The notes under the pieces were generated by a model that saw nothing but the letters and a program-made list of their open reading frames with translations, was not told the origin of the DNA and did not search any database. A stretch of DNA of 64,000 bases from Miscanthus floridulus (taxonomy: Eukaryota; Streptophyta; Magnoliopsida; Poales; Poaceae), in contig NC_089581.1 in assembly GCF_019320115.1 (NCBI RefSeq), positions 94,238,802 to 94,302,801 of the forward strand, read 5' to 3'. The translations under genes and the position numbers were made by a program. Below are positions 34,991 through 45,799 of the stretch, one piece after another. The stretch's first letter is position 1, and every line of letters starts with the position of its first letter.

Positions 34991-35760
34991 AAACCATGCA
35001 TGACTCTGATGGAGGAGCGGCTGAAGCTAACGAAGGCCTAGCACCACGGCGAAGGTGGATGCAACACTCTACCAGGAGCATCATTGGCGGTCTACGCTAC
35101 CTAGTCCACATGAGGCCGGACATTGCGTTCACCATGGGCTACATCAGTCACTTCATGGAGGATCCCAGAGAGGATCACTGGGCTATGGTGAAGCGGCTAC
35201 TACGCTATGTCAAAGGGACAGTGGATCAGGGGATCATCTTTCCCAAGACCGACGGGAGTAGGATACAGCTCACTGTGTTGAGCGATGCAGACATGGCAGG
35301 GGACATCGACGAACAACAGAGCACCTCTGGTGTGCTCGTCTTCCTCGGGTCAGCCCTAATTTCATGGTTGTCGCTGAAATAGAAGGTAGTGGCGCTATCT
35401 ACGTGCGAGGCAGAGTATGTAGCGGTGGCCATAGTGGCGTGCCAAGTTGTGTGGCTACGCCGGCTGCTAGGCGAGCTGACCGGTGTGGAAGCTCACCCAC
35501 CAGCACTGATGGTGGACAACTAGCCCGCCATCGCCCTCGTGAAGAATCTGGTTCTACACGACCGGAGCAAACACATCGACATGAAGTTCCACTTCCTCAG
35601 GGACTGTGTCGATGGAGGGTAGATCATCATTGAGTTTGTCGAAACTGGTCGGACAACTTATGGACATCCTCACCAAGCCGCTCGGACGTCTTCGACTCAC
35701 GGAGCTGAAGGAGATGATCAGCATGGAGGGGGTACAAGGGTTAGTAGTAGGATTAGGGGA
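34987..35760 (+). pseudogene. Copia RNase H, broken
   Basis: RYLVHMRPDIAFTMGYISHF, then DADMAGDIDEQQSTSGVLVF at 35285-35345, STCEAEYVA at about 35399 and RSKHIDMKFHFLRD at about 35564 mark the copia RNase H region. Stops fall at about 35380 (a likely CAG/TGG to TAG change) and after. Confidence 0.85.
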
Positions 35761-35764
35761 AGAT

Positions 35765-36255
35765 TGTTAGATAATCTACACTGCTACCTTGTCTGAACAC
35801 AGCAAGGGAAGGCGGAGCCGAAAGGCCCCCTGTTGTGATACTATAGCACTGCAGGTGCAGGCGCCGCACGGCTCACCTACAGCACTGTAGGCATATGCAG
35901 TGGCTAGCGCGGAGTCAGCCCTGTATGTTATCTAGTTACTGTTGTAGCATGTGCGCTGTACTAGGACTAGATGGATAGAGTTGTATAAATAAACTACCAC
36001 TGGCAACTCAGTAAAGAGAGTTCAGATTTGCCATCTCCCAGACTAGGGCTTCGACCAACGCTGGTGTCTTGTACTGTGTGTGTATGCTCTGTTCTCCCTT
36101 CTTCTTCTTCTAGCTCCAAGCCATAGTGTGTGGGGGCGGACAACGCTTGTTTCAGTGGTCAGGCATGACTAGTGGGTGCTCGGCAACACTAGCGGGTGCT
36201 CGGCAAGACTGGTGAGTGGTTCACTCACCTGAGCCGGTGATCCTGTGGGCCAACA
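35765..36255 (+). repeat. 3' LTR of the copia element
   Basis: 491 bp, preceded by the purine-rich ggattaggggaaga polypurine tract (about 35750-35763). A TATA-like tgtataaata is present. Confidence 0.9.
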
Positions 36256-37202
36256 AAGCTCACCAAGGGACAGATTCAGCGTATTATTGATAGGGTTGCA
36301 GATCAGCTGCCAGGTTGAAAAGCGGACCTCATGATAAGGGCAGGAAGGAGAGTGTAGGTACAATTTGTGCTCACTGCTATGTTGGTTTATCTTGTAATGG
36401 CCATTGACTTCCCTCCCTGGGCCATTAAAGCTATGGATAAATTCAGGCGTGGATTCCTTTGGAGGGGAAGAAAAGAAGCAAAAGGGTGGGGCATTGTCTC
36501 GTGGCTTGGGGCAAGGCGTGTTGTCCACCTGAGCTAGGGGGCTTGGGAATTTCAAACCTGAAAAGCCTCAGATGGGCGCTGCAGATGCGCTGGATTTGGC
36601 TTAAGAAAACTGAACCTAACAGACCCTGGGCGAACTACCAGTCCAGGTCCCCGGACAGGTTCAAACTTTCCTTAAATTAGCCGTCGGCTTGGTAGTTGGC
36701 AGCGGGGAAAACACCCTTTTCTGGATAGACAGGTGGCTGAATGGCCAATCCATTGCGGACCTTGTCCCTCGTCTTCTTGCGTTTGTTCCTAAGAGAATAG
36801 CAAATAGACGCACGGTTGAGGAAGCTATGACTGACCGCTCTTGGGTTATGGATATTCGTGGTGGCCTATCAGTGGAAGTAATATTGGATTTTCTCTCTCT
36901 ATGGGATCTCATCTATGATTTTCAGCTACAGCCAGATATTGAGGATTCTCACATTTGGCGTTTTTCTTCTAATGGACAGTACTCGGCCAAGTCTGCTTAT
37001 GAAAGTTTTTTCATTGGGTCTACTCAATTTGGCCCTTATGAGAGGATTTGGAAATCTTGGGCCACCCAAGTGTTGTTTCTTTATGTGGCTGGATGCACAT
37101 AATAGGTGCTGGACGGCGGATCGGCTGGCAAGGCGGGGGGCTGCCACACCCGAAGCAGTGTCTTCTCTGTGATCAAGAGGAGGAAACCATCAATCATCTC
37201 CT

Positions 37203-37250
37203 TGTATCTTGTGTCTTCACTCGGCTTGTATCTTGTGTCTTCACTCGGCA
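37203..37250 (+). repeat. Perfect 24-bp tandem duplication in the LINE 2 zf-RVT region
   Basis: gtatcttgtgtcttcactcg and the following four bases occur twice back to back, duplicating the peptide LVSCVFTR in frame. It is probably recent, since the copies are essentially identical. Confidence 0.85.
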
Positions 37251-37745
37251 GTTCTGGTTCTTTCTATTTTCAGCATTTTAGTATCCATCAGTTTTCCCCA
37301 CAGCCTACAGATTCATCCTTAGATTTGTGGTGGGAAAGATCAAGCAAAGCTACTGCTGGGTTAATAAAGAAAGGTTTCAACTCTCTTGTGATCCTATGAG
37401 CCTGGACCTTATGGAATCATCATAATAGTTGTGTTTTTGATGGGGGCTACTCCAAACTTAGATGGTGTTTTGGGTTTTGCTTTGGAGGAGCGTTGGTTGT
37501 GGGCTTTGGCTAGGGCTCGAGGGCTATCTTTCTTGGCACCCCCACCCCCAGTCCCCACCCCTCCCCCCCTAAGGCTTGTTTCTAGTTCTGGTCGCCTCTA
37601 TGTTCTCACAGGCGCGTGTGTAAGTCCTTGTAATTAGGATTGGTGTGATGTATGTTGTACGGGATTTCTTTCCCTTTTTTCTTTTTAATATAATAAATCA
37701 TAGTTCTCCTACGTTTTCGAGAAAAAAAAGAGTATTGCTGACCCA

Positions 37746-38114
37746 TGGATCCTGTTGGATGCAGACACATTATCACGCTCAAGGATCTTTGATGCATGCA
37801 TGCGTACCTTGCTACAGGTAAAAAGACAATCCACCAGACTTGGCCTAGCCTTGCTTAGCATGGTTAGCTTTGCCTTGCCCAGGTAGCCCTCCCCTAGCAC
37901 AAGAACTAAAAGCCTTGTTTCCATCCACAACTGTCTCCCTAGTTCTCAATTTTGGTGCTACATCTGAATACAAGAAGGAAAGCACGCCAATCAATACAGT
38001 AAGATCTGATCACCTTACGTACACAAAGAAATAAGAGTTCAGGTGACATGCACGCAAAGACGAGACACATAGATGCTGAATTCTTCATGACTGGGTAATT
38101 CCTAATATTAAGTT
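37746..38114. other. Sequence right of LINE 2, no gene seen
   Basis: It continues the pre-insertion sequence interrupted at 29580. No credible coding region. Confidence 0.5.
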
Positions 38115-38830
38115 GTTTTAGAAGGGACGGCAAAAGCTTTGCCGTGATTTATATTAGACGAAGAAAATAAAAATACAAGAGTCAGCCATAGTTTTTTAAC
38201 TGGCAACCGGAACCAAAAACCACTAATTTTGAGTGCACCGCTCGACTACATGCTCAAACTTAAACCAGCTTGGTCGAAAACGACCCAACTATCAACTTGA
38301 CTATGCCGACGACTAAGAACCACTCTAACTAAGAAAACCACTAGCAAAAACGACTTGGAGCACCGAGCACCATCAAGATCCAGACAACAAGAGATCACCG
38401 GCGGAAATTGGATAGCCTAGCAAAGCCTTCAAGAAGAAAACGACGCCAAGAGCGTTAACAAGCTAGCCTGACAAGGGGAAGGTTTTCACCTACACAATCC
38501 AGCACGGAAAGGAGGAGTGATAGTAAAGGACGCCTCCAAGGAGGAAACGGCGTCCGCAGACGTCGTCGTCTAAGCTTTCGCCCGACCTCATACAACCTCC
38601 ACACCGTCGCCACCGAAGACCTATAGAGGTAGCCTGTAGTGAAGAAAAACATCCAGAGATACACGGGTGTCCTCGCGAACCCCGAACGCCACCATACGTC
38701 CTGCGGGTGTCTCCGCCGCACGCACAGCTACAGGAAGGTGCCCTTGACCCCACCAAAAAGACAGGATGCGGCCAGGAGAAGCGCCCGGTAAGTAACAGAT
38801 ATGGATTGCTAGCTTTGAGTTTACTGGATG
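38115..38830 (-). other. Possible retroposon 3' end (minus strand)
   Basis: On the minus strand the segment ends in a tract with the inverted repeat acggcaaagcttttgccgt, preceded by an AT-rich stretch, a layout I associate with grass non-LTR element ends. The overlapping minus-strand frames (38455-38839) are Arg/Ser/Leu-rich and share no known domain. Low confidence. Confidence 0.3.
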
Positions 38831-39289
38831 ACATTTCACATCAAACGTTAGATACTTATTAGACTAGTAGGCCTAGGCGACCAGCCAAGTACTTCGGGGG
38901 CAACCGAGTAAAATAGAGCCACGAATGATGCTCCATATCGCTAATACACCACCACCACAACGGTTGCTAAAATGAAGTACTCACCTCAAACATTCTAGGA
39001 AACACAAGCCCGCGCAAAAGCATTTTATCACACACGTCGCAGGCGGGGCGCAGCCGGCGCTAGTGAAACAGAGAGTGCTGTCATATGACTACATGAGGAG
39101 GAGATCGAGGAGCGGGGGAAGACCGACGACGAGTCGCGGGGAAGATGGAGGCTGCGGGCTGCCTAGCGGGGAGAAAACAAGAGCGCTGAACCTAACAGTC
39201 GCGGGGAAGATGGAGCGCTAGACATGAGAGATTGGTAAAAAAAGGCATAGGGGTAATTGTTAGAAGTGTCAACAAACTAGATTTTGGTT

Positions 39290-40405
39290 AGACTGCTGGA
39301 TAGGAGAGTGTCCTCTGCAAATAACATTCAACAATCTGTTCCAGATCACTACTAATCCTGACATAGAGGTTGCCAAAGCTTTTTAGAATGGTCAATGGCA
39401 GATCCAATTCAGAAGACAATTGAATGATGCCCTCATTGATGAATGGATTCAACTTCAGAACATGCTGAGTGAGATCAATATGACAGAAGGAAGAGATGGG
39501 GTTGCCTGGGCCTTGGAAAAATATGGAAAATACTCAACTAATTCTCTGTACAAACCGATGACCTCTGAGGTGTTAGAGATATCCAGATGATGCCGATATG
39601 GGAGTGTAACATTCCTTTAAAAGTGAAAATCTTTCTGTAGATAGCAGCCCATGATAGAATTCAATCAAGTGGTCAATTAAAGAAAAAACAATGGTTAGGT
39701 CCGGAGAAATGTGCTGTGTGTGACCAATTGAAAACCACATATCACATCCTTTTCCAATGCCCCATTGCTGTTTATCTATGGCCCTTTCTCAGAAACTCTC
39801 TTGGGTGGTTGAGAGCACCAACCAGTTGTGTAGAGTTCTTTTTCAGAGCTGTTGGAATGCTGTTAGAGGAAAAAAAAAACAAAAGGCAACTCTGTTCATT
39901 TGTGTAGGAGCCATGTGGACGATCTGGAAGACCCGAAATGATGTGGTGTTCAACGAGAAGCTCTTATCTTCACCGCAAGCCATCATTTTCAAGACGTTGA
40001 TACTCATCAAATCATGGAGCCCGCTGGTGAAGCCAAAATTGAAGCTAGTGGCAGATGAAATGATATCTCTTCTCTCGACAAACGCCAAGTTTCGGTTGCC
40101 TGGCCTCTTTGGCTCTGTGTCTTTTGCTTTGTCGAGCTGGGAATGATCTCTGTTGATCCTGTTCTTATAACTCTGTCATAATGTCTGTGCTTGGCGAGTT
40201 GTTAGAAGTTAGAGTTTGATTTCTAGTTTTGCCGAGCTTTTCCTCATGGTGGTGTTGAAGTTTTAGAGCTCGGTTAAGTTGTGTTGTGAGTCGAGTTAAA
40301 CTCTGTGCTTCTATTTGTAAGCTGGTAACACCAGTCCTCGGGTCCTGGGCTTTTGTTAAGCTTTCAATAAAGCCAGGTGAATGCTTTTGATCTAAAATAA
40401 ATAAA
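39290..40405 (+). mobile_element. LINE 3: 3' end of an L1-type LINE
   Basis: The zf-RVT cysteine/histidine part is readable at 39710-39790 (CAVCDQLKTTYHILFQCPIA), then GAMWTIWKTRNDVVFN at 39908-39955 and an open frame ending at 40144-40146. The 3' UTR carries caataaagcc at about 40366 and an A/T-rich tail to about 40405. Upstream of 39600 the frame is broken. There is no RT domain, so it is heavily 5'-truncated. Confidence 0.7.
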
Positions 40406-41188
40406 TATAAGGTTATTATATAGTATTATATATTATAGAGATAAATATAGATATGAAACTGGTGGAAAAGCAGCTCTCGTTTCTCTTTCCTAAAATCTTA
40501 CTATTTCTCTGACATAAACATGGGATGGAATCTATTTCGAGTCGGCTTGTCATACTTCATGTTGCAGGGTACCCAAATGTACGGACCAAAATTTTCGATC
40601 TATTAGAGTTCGGTCTCTGTTTACTTTGTTATCTATTTATAAGAGAATTTCGGCCTTTACTTTTTGAAACCTGAATTTTCTGGACACAGAATAGACCGAA
40701 TCACTTAAATGCCTAACCCTATTTATACCTTTAATTTTTCTATATAAATCCAAACAGCACCTGAGTTCTAGGTGGAATTCGCGTGATTTTACTTCCAAAA
40801 TGCATCTGTACTAGAATCAGCCATGACTTCCTATGATTTTGGTTATACTAGGTAGTATGCTCATACGTTGCTACGGGACATCTAAACTTTTGTACTAAAA
40901 ATATATGGATCGTACGATAAGATAATAATACTGTGAAATTAAATATCGATGTTAAAGCAACATTTAATTCAAAAGGTTAATTTTATGAAATTAATAGTCA
41001 CAGAGAGCGCAACCTCGTAAGCTCAAACTCTACGTACCTATCATGAGAGTCAAAATTCTAATGTTTTTGCCATAATTACCAAACAGCAAGTTGAACTGGC
41101 TCAGATTAGCATAACAGCAAGTCGAATGTACAACTTTGCAATTCTGCAACGATGTAACCAAAAACAAAATCGATTCTTCTACCAAGAG
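40406..41188. other. AT-rich sequence, no gene seen
   Basis: It contains the grass-repeat-like stretch actaggtagtatgctcatacgttgctacggg at about 40848, probably a diverged dispersed repeat. No coding region. Confidence 0.4.
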
Positions 41189-41303
41189 AGCCCTGTTCGC
41201 TTATCTTATGAGCCATACTATTTCAGCGAATAGACAGTGTTTTTCTCCCACGATAAATCAGCGAACAGTACTTTTAGCTGTGACTTTTCAGCAAAGCGCA
41301 GGG
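41189..41303. mobile_element. Small hAT-type MITE, degenerate
   Basis: The left end agccctgttcgctta and right end cagcaaagcgcaggg form a rough inverted pair, with internal cagcgaa-agacagtgtttttctc and aaatcagcgaacagtacttttagc, as in a MITE family common in grasses. I see no clear target duplication. Confidence 0.45.
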
Positions 41304-42480
41304 CCTATGTCTTTGGTGATATGCCAAATGCTTCTAAGAAAAGGTAAGACAAATAAAGTGAGTGTACAAAAAAATATCCAATAACAACCAGGGTCCATAA
41401 ATTTCCATAATTAGGGTAGCCCTTGGTCATTTTGATTTAATCCATGATATATGATACAAGTAGTTGTTTGTTACTAATTATTTTTCCGACTCAAGTGCAA
41501 TTCTCAGGTTGCTTTTTACATGCCATATTTTACTAAAATTATCCTCTCAAAAAAAAACTGAAACACAACACAGAATTCTGCCATCACCACGACGCTCATG
41601 ACAGCATCTTGTTTACTTTCCCACCAACGATGCTCCAAATGCTGTCATCACCCTCTTCGATTCCATCATAGCATGAATAGTCAAAGTCTACACTTACACA
41701 GGCACAAAATCCACCATGCCATTAGCTTAGATGAATCACCTTTGCGTATTGTTCCTTAGATACTGAAAAAAAATTCCTAGTCTACTTGAATAATATTACC
41801 ATCGCATTTTTATTCCTACGAAAAATTTAGACTTCGCTGATTGAAGGATCCAGGAAACATATCATTTCAGTTCAGTCAGGCACAAGAAAACTCATCTTAA
41901 TCTTTACACATTATATAGGCAATAAGAAGCATACAGCACCATGACGCTCAACTACAAAGATTACAAACTCAAACCCACAAGTAATATCACACGAGCACCA
42001 CCACTAAAACTTAGTTACCCTTGGGGTCACGTAACCCAGACCTGACCACAAAAACTGCAGAACAATCTATTTGATAAAAAATATCTCTGTTATAGTTCTG
42101 CTGGTGGGTAGTAGGCCTCTCTAATTAGGTCAAATGTTGACAGTAAAAGGGAGCAAATAAGAACAACAGCTAAAACCAAACACAAGCTGCAGATCAAATA
42201 CAGATATTCCTACGGCGGATGATCATGTCAACAACCACCAAGCTAGTGAGATGCATGGTTAAATAAACAAGCTAATCACTGACAACACTAACACAAGTGC
42301 TATCCTGCCTTACTTTACATGTGCTAATTTACTAACAGAAGCACTAACACAAATTACAAACACTAACACAATTTTGCCTGAACAACAAAAACTGATCATA
42401 GTCACCTGAAGGACAAAGATAAGGTTCCAAAATAGTCCAATTTATCATTTTCAGTGAGCCATTATAGTAGTTCTCATGTG
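41304..42480. other. AT-rich sequence, no gene seen
   Basis: No supported coding region. By position it may be the introns and 3' part of the gene-fragment region that follows. Confidence 0.4.
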
Positions 42481-42483
42481 CTC

Positions 42484-42786
42484 CGAGATTTAGCCTCATC
42501 AAGTAGCTCTACAAATCGAACAACCTCAATACTGTGGGTTCAGAACCGCTTGCCATATGAACCAAGAACAAGATCAAATCCAACCTGTCTTGTTTTTGGA
42601 AACCTCTTTTCACTTGGATCTGGGAGCCAACCAGCCATCCTTGCAGCCTGCAAAAAGACAACAGTAAATGGAAAACATCTTGGTGCCACTCTGCGCTTAC
42701 ACTGAAAAAAATGTCAAAGTGCTGCTGCTGACCAACATCTGTCACATATATGATCCATTCTGCCTCCTCAACATAGAGCCGATACC
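42484..42786 (-). pseudogene. Arginyl-tRNA synthetase gene fragment (two exons)
   Basis: Minus-strand exon 42701-42786 reads YRLYVEEAEWIIYVTDVGQQ then QHFDIFF, and exon 42484-42647 reads AARMAGWLPDPSEKRFPKTR then QVGFDLVLGSYGKRF, VVRFVELLDEAKSRS. I recognise this as the catalytic-core region of plant arginyl-tRNA synthetase (AEWIIYVTDVGQQQHF, followed in the family by AARMAGWLPDP and the KRF-TRS signature). The intron between has a donor (agt|gtaagc) and an acceptor (tttttgcag). An in-frame TGA interrupts the KRF-TRS signature, and flanking exons are missing, so it is a fragment, not a gene. Confidence 0.82.
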
Positions 42787-42999
42787 TCCATTAAATGATC
42801 TTAAATAAAATATTGAATGCTGATAGTAGACACTTGATCCTAATAAAGAAAGTATAATTTCAATATTTGAATCTCTTGGTATGTCATTGTCCTCGTGCGC
42901 CAAGTTTTTTTCCTTCCTGAACAGAAAAGAAAAAAAAATGGGATTTAGTGCTGGAATTAAGGCAGCAAAAAAGGGTGCAATTGTACAGAGAATTTTCAT

Positions 43000-44000
43000 G
43001 CCTACCCACTCCAGGATCTTCAATTTAATTTGGTTTAGTTCGCCAAAGAATGGATGATATAACTTTATTTGGGATTTTTCATGCCTACCCACTACTGTAT
43101 CTGTTTTCTGTTTCCACAACAATTAGAACAATGAGAATGAGAAAGAGCATTAAGAGAGTAAGGGAGTAGGCTAGTGGGTCTTACAGGTCTGAACTTGTTG
43201 CCCAAGGACGCCATTGATGAAGGCAATGTTGGTATTGGATAGATTTGGATGTACATGGCAAAATTGAGAAAAAATCCTACCTTAGTCAATGAAAATAGCA
43301 CTATCATGTGCTGTTTCACTAAAAGGAAAATATAGTGCTAACTGAAATACTGGATATGACACTCAATGTTTCTATTATTATTGTTCTATAATGAAATGCA
43401 AGTCAGTGTAATCAACAATAATATTTTACTGATTCCCATCTGCCTTGAATTTAAAGTTATATTAAACAAATATTTTTTATCACTCTCCTCACCAATCAAT
43501 GAATATAGAGGTACAGTACAATTTCCATATACCCCTATCTTTCTTCTCTTTTCTTTTCTTTTCGTTCTCTAAGACAGATTTAAAACCTTATCTGGGAGTA
43601 GCAAGAACCATGGACATACCTTGAGAAGAGTCTTTCCGGTGCCCATCACAAAACTGCATGTGTTTCGAGAAAAATCAGAATTAAATAGACTGATTTGCTT
43701 GATTGACTGTAGCCAATCATCATTATTACTAAGATCGATCACACATTTCATTATATTTAGAAGATACAAATGTCAGGGTCAGATAATTATACTAACCAAT
43801 AGAAAAATGGCTTCTTGCTTTCGCACTCTTACAAAAGGCATTGGGTGATGACCAGATCAGGGATGTAGCTCCTCCAGCGAGGAAGAAATATTGCCGCATA
43901 GCTTGTGCCACCCAGCAAGTAATGAATCTGTCGTGGCGCAGCCAATTGCTTCGTGGGGGCACCGCTGTCGAAACACAAATTGATGAAAAATGTCATAAGC
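43000..44000 (-). other. Unassigned exon-like fragments
   Basis: The minus strand has several short open pieces bounded by splice-like signals: one ending at a gt donor near 43185 (acct|gtaagac), one of about 34 bp near 43625-43660 (cacatgcag|tttt...ctcaag|gtatgt), and one from about 43973 leftward (tttcgacag|cggtg...). I recognise none of them. They may be further captured exons. Confidence 0.35.
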
Positions 44001-44435
44001 TAGCTACATCCAATACACAGAAGCAAATGAAATTTTGATTTATGCAGGAAATACCTGAATTCATCTAAGATCATGAACTTAGAAGCTGCCACTACTGAAC
44101 AAAATGTGATTGAAGGTGTTGGGTGTCAAACTATCTCTACTAAGGATGTGTGGTATTTTTTTGGTATGTACAAAGTTAACAGATGCTCAATTGACTGCTA
44201 GGGTTATCAGCGGGAGGGGGATTTGGATGTGGTCGTCGGAGCCTCGCTCGGAGTGCACTATCGAGGCTAGGCTGTGGCCTCCGGCAGGCGCAATAGCAGC
44301 GACTGGCAAGAGGGGCGGCGGGGAGAAGATTTGGGTCCGACTCACCTGGATCACATGTGTGACGGGCGAGGGTGGCCGCGGCTTGCGACGGGAGGGCAAC
44401 ACTGACGGCAACGGCGTGGGTGCGACGGCGAACGA

Positions 44436-44690
44436 TGCCGACGTCCTCCTCTTCCTCCTCCTTCTTGGCCACCTCCTCGGCCTCGGTAGCAGCAGCGGTA
44501 GGAGCGGTGACCATGGTAGCAGCGGCTCCAGAGCACGTGTAGGCGAGCTACTCCCTGCCCGCGGCGATGAGCCTAGTGATGTCCTTGCCCTCCATGAGGG
44601 CGAAGAGTAGGTTGAGGCGGTCCTCCACCACGGCACCGACGGAGCCTAGGATGCGGCGCACGTCGTCCTCGGTCGAGAGCGCCCCGTCGT
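44436..44690 (-). pseudogene. 60S acidic ribosomal protein P2-like fragment
   Basis: The minus strand reads LSTEDDVRRILGSVGAVVED, then LNLLFALMEGKDITRLIAAG followed by RE and an in-frame TAG at 44548-44550, then an alanine-rich hinge and KKEEEEEDVG. This is the order of ribosomal stalk protein P2 (ED---IL-SVGAEV, GKDI-E-IAAGREK, Ala-rich hinge, KKEE tail). The N-terminal start and the conserved C-terminal tail (ending GFSLFD in the family) are absent, so it is a truncated pseudogene fragment, in the same orientation as the arginyl-tRNA synthetase fragment. Confidence 0.75.
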
Positions 44691-44958
44691 GGCCTCGCGT
44701 CACCCGGCGGCGCCCCGTCCGCCGTGGCCTCCCGATGCCTGGAGGCGGCGCGCCTGCAGCGGCCTCGCGTCAACCGGTGGCGGCTAGGGTTACGCAAAGG
44801 CCGAGGAGTCACGTGGGGTCACAGGCGGGCGAGGGCAGGAGAGGTGTCAGGCGGGCTCATTTTGTTTCGGGAAAAAACGAGCGGGAGGATTGGTCACGGA
44901 CGTGGGTGGGTGGGGGGAGAGGGGCGGAGGGATCACGTGAGTGAGGCAGAGTGATGAG

Positions 44959-45234
44959 TAGTGATGAAAACGTTACGAATATTTTTCGACCGTATTCAAA
45001 ACCAAATTCGTTTAGAGGGGTTGAGATCTATCCGTATTCAAGTTTGGATATCCAACATCCGATACCGTATCCATATCCGAATACTCAAATCACATATTTA
45101 TGATGTCGATATCCAATCGTATCCTATCCGACATAGTTGACACTATCCGTATTCGAATCCGAATCCGGACAGAAATATGAAAACAAATGTAATATCGGTA
45201 ATATCCGTCCGTATCCGATCCGTTTTCATCCCTG
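44959..45234. mobile_element. Ac/Ds-like non-autonomous hAT element
   Basis: A 276-bp element with ends tagtgatgaaaacg and cgttttcatccctg. The right end is the exact complement of cagggatgaaa, the Ac/Ds terminal motif; the left end differs from it at two positions. It is flanked by an 8-bp duplication with one mismatch (gtgatgag at 44951-44958, gtgacgag at 45235-45242), the length expected for hAT. The inside is full of tatccg/cggata motifs, as in Ds subterminal regions. No coding capacity. Confidence 0.85.
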
Positions 45235-45308
45235 GTGACGAGGCGATAAGCGATTGTCGCACCGTGTTCACTCTTTAGTCCTTCCATTGCGCAACCCAAA
45301 CATAAAAT

Positions 45309-45459
45309 CTATCTCCAACATAATACCTATAGCCTCCAACATAGTACCTATATGGAAGACCTATTTTGAGTGCTAGGAGAGACATAATCTAAATCTGAGT
45401 TTCCTCTCTTCTGGAGACCCATTTGCAGAAAGGGTTGTCTTTTGGGTCTTGTTGTTGGA
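45309..45459. mobile_element. Possible MITE with inverted ends
   Basis: ctatctccaacata on the left and ttgttggagaagac on the right form a short inverted repeat about 150 bp apart. No target duplication is clear, so confidence is low. Confidence 0.3.
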
Positions 45460-45799
45460 GAAGACTAAAAATAGGTATTGAAGCATTTGCCTGTAGCATT
45501 ACCCAAAGGACGAATGAATCTTGTATTTTGACTCACGGTTGTTGGTGATAGTCTAAATGCCTTGTTAGAAGGGCGGTTGTCCATCGTCCGAGAGTCCTCG
45601 ACCAAAATCGTCAATTGTGGGTGGAGATCTTGGCTATACCAGCTGGTCAAAGTGGTCAAGAAAGAGAGAAGCTTCCAAGCAGGCAAAGGCAAGTACTGAA
45701 GTACCCGCTACTGCCTGTACTATATTGTACTGTCCATGGCCCCACCACCACGATTTTTTTTATTTTTAACACTTTTTTGAAACTATTTTCAAATGACTC

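Larger units (their letters stand above)
30649..36255 (+). mobile_element. Full-length Ty1/copia retrotransposon nested in LINE 2
   Basis: LTRs at 30649-31137 and 35765-36255, perfect 5-bp duplication AAGCT (30644-30648 and 36256-36260), a tRNA-Met type PBS, and the copia domain order gag, protease, integrase, RT, RNase H. Every domain is recognisable but stops and frameshifts break the polyprotein. The two LTRs are still similar by eye, so this insertion is younger than LINE 2. Confidence 0.93.
29581..37729 (+). mobile_element. LINE 2: 5'-truncated L1-type LINE, with a nested copia element
   Basis: Flanked by a perfect 16-bp target duplication, gagtattgctgaccca (29565-29580 and 37730-37745), and ending in an A-tract, the signature of target-primed insertion. 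It starts within ORF2: KAHGPNGFTGHFYK near 29715, NTAYITLLPKVESAEQPKDF at about 29830, YADDVVLFLR at about 30415, FQCKYLGLPLSLKKL at about 30607. The copia element 30649-36255 sits here. ORF2 resumes at 36261 (FWIDRWLNGQSIADLVPR at about 36720) and the zf-RVT domain follows at about 37100-37250. The 3' UTR ends in gagaaaaaaaa. Many frameshifts. Confidence 0.9.
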
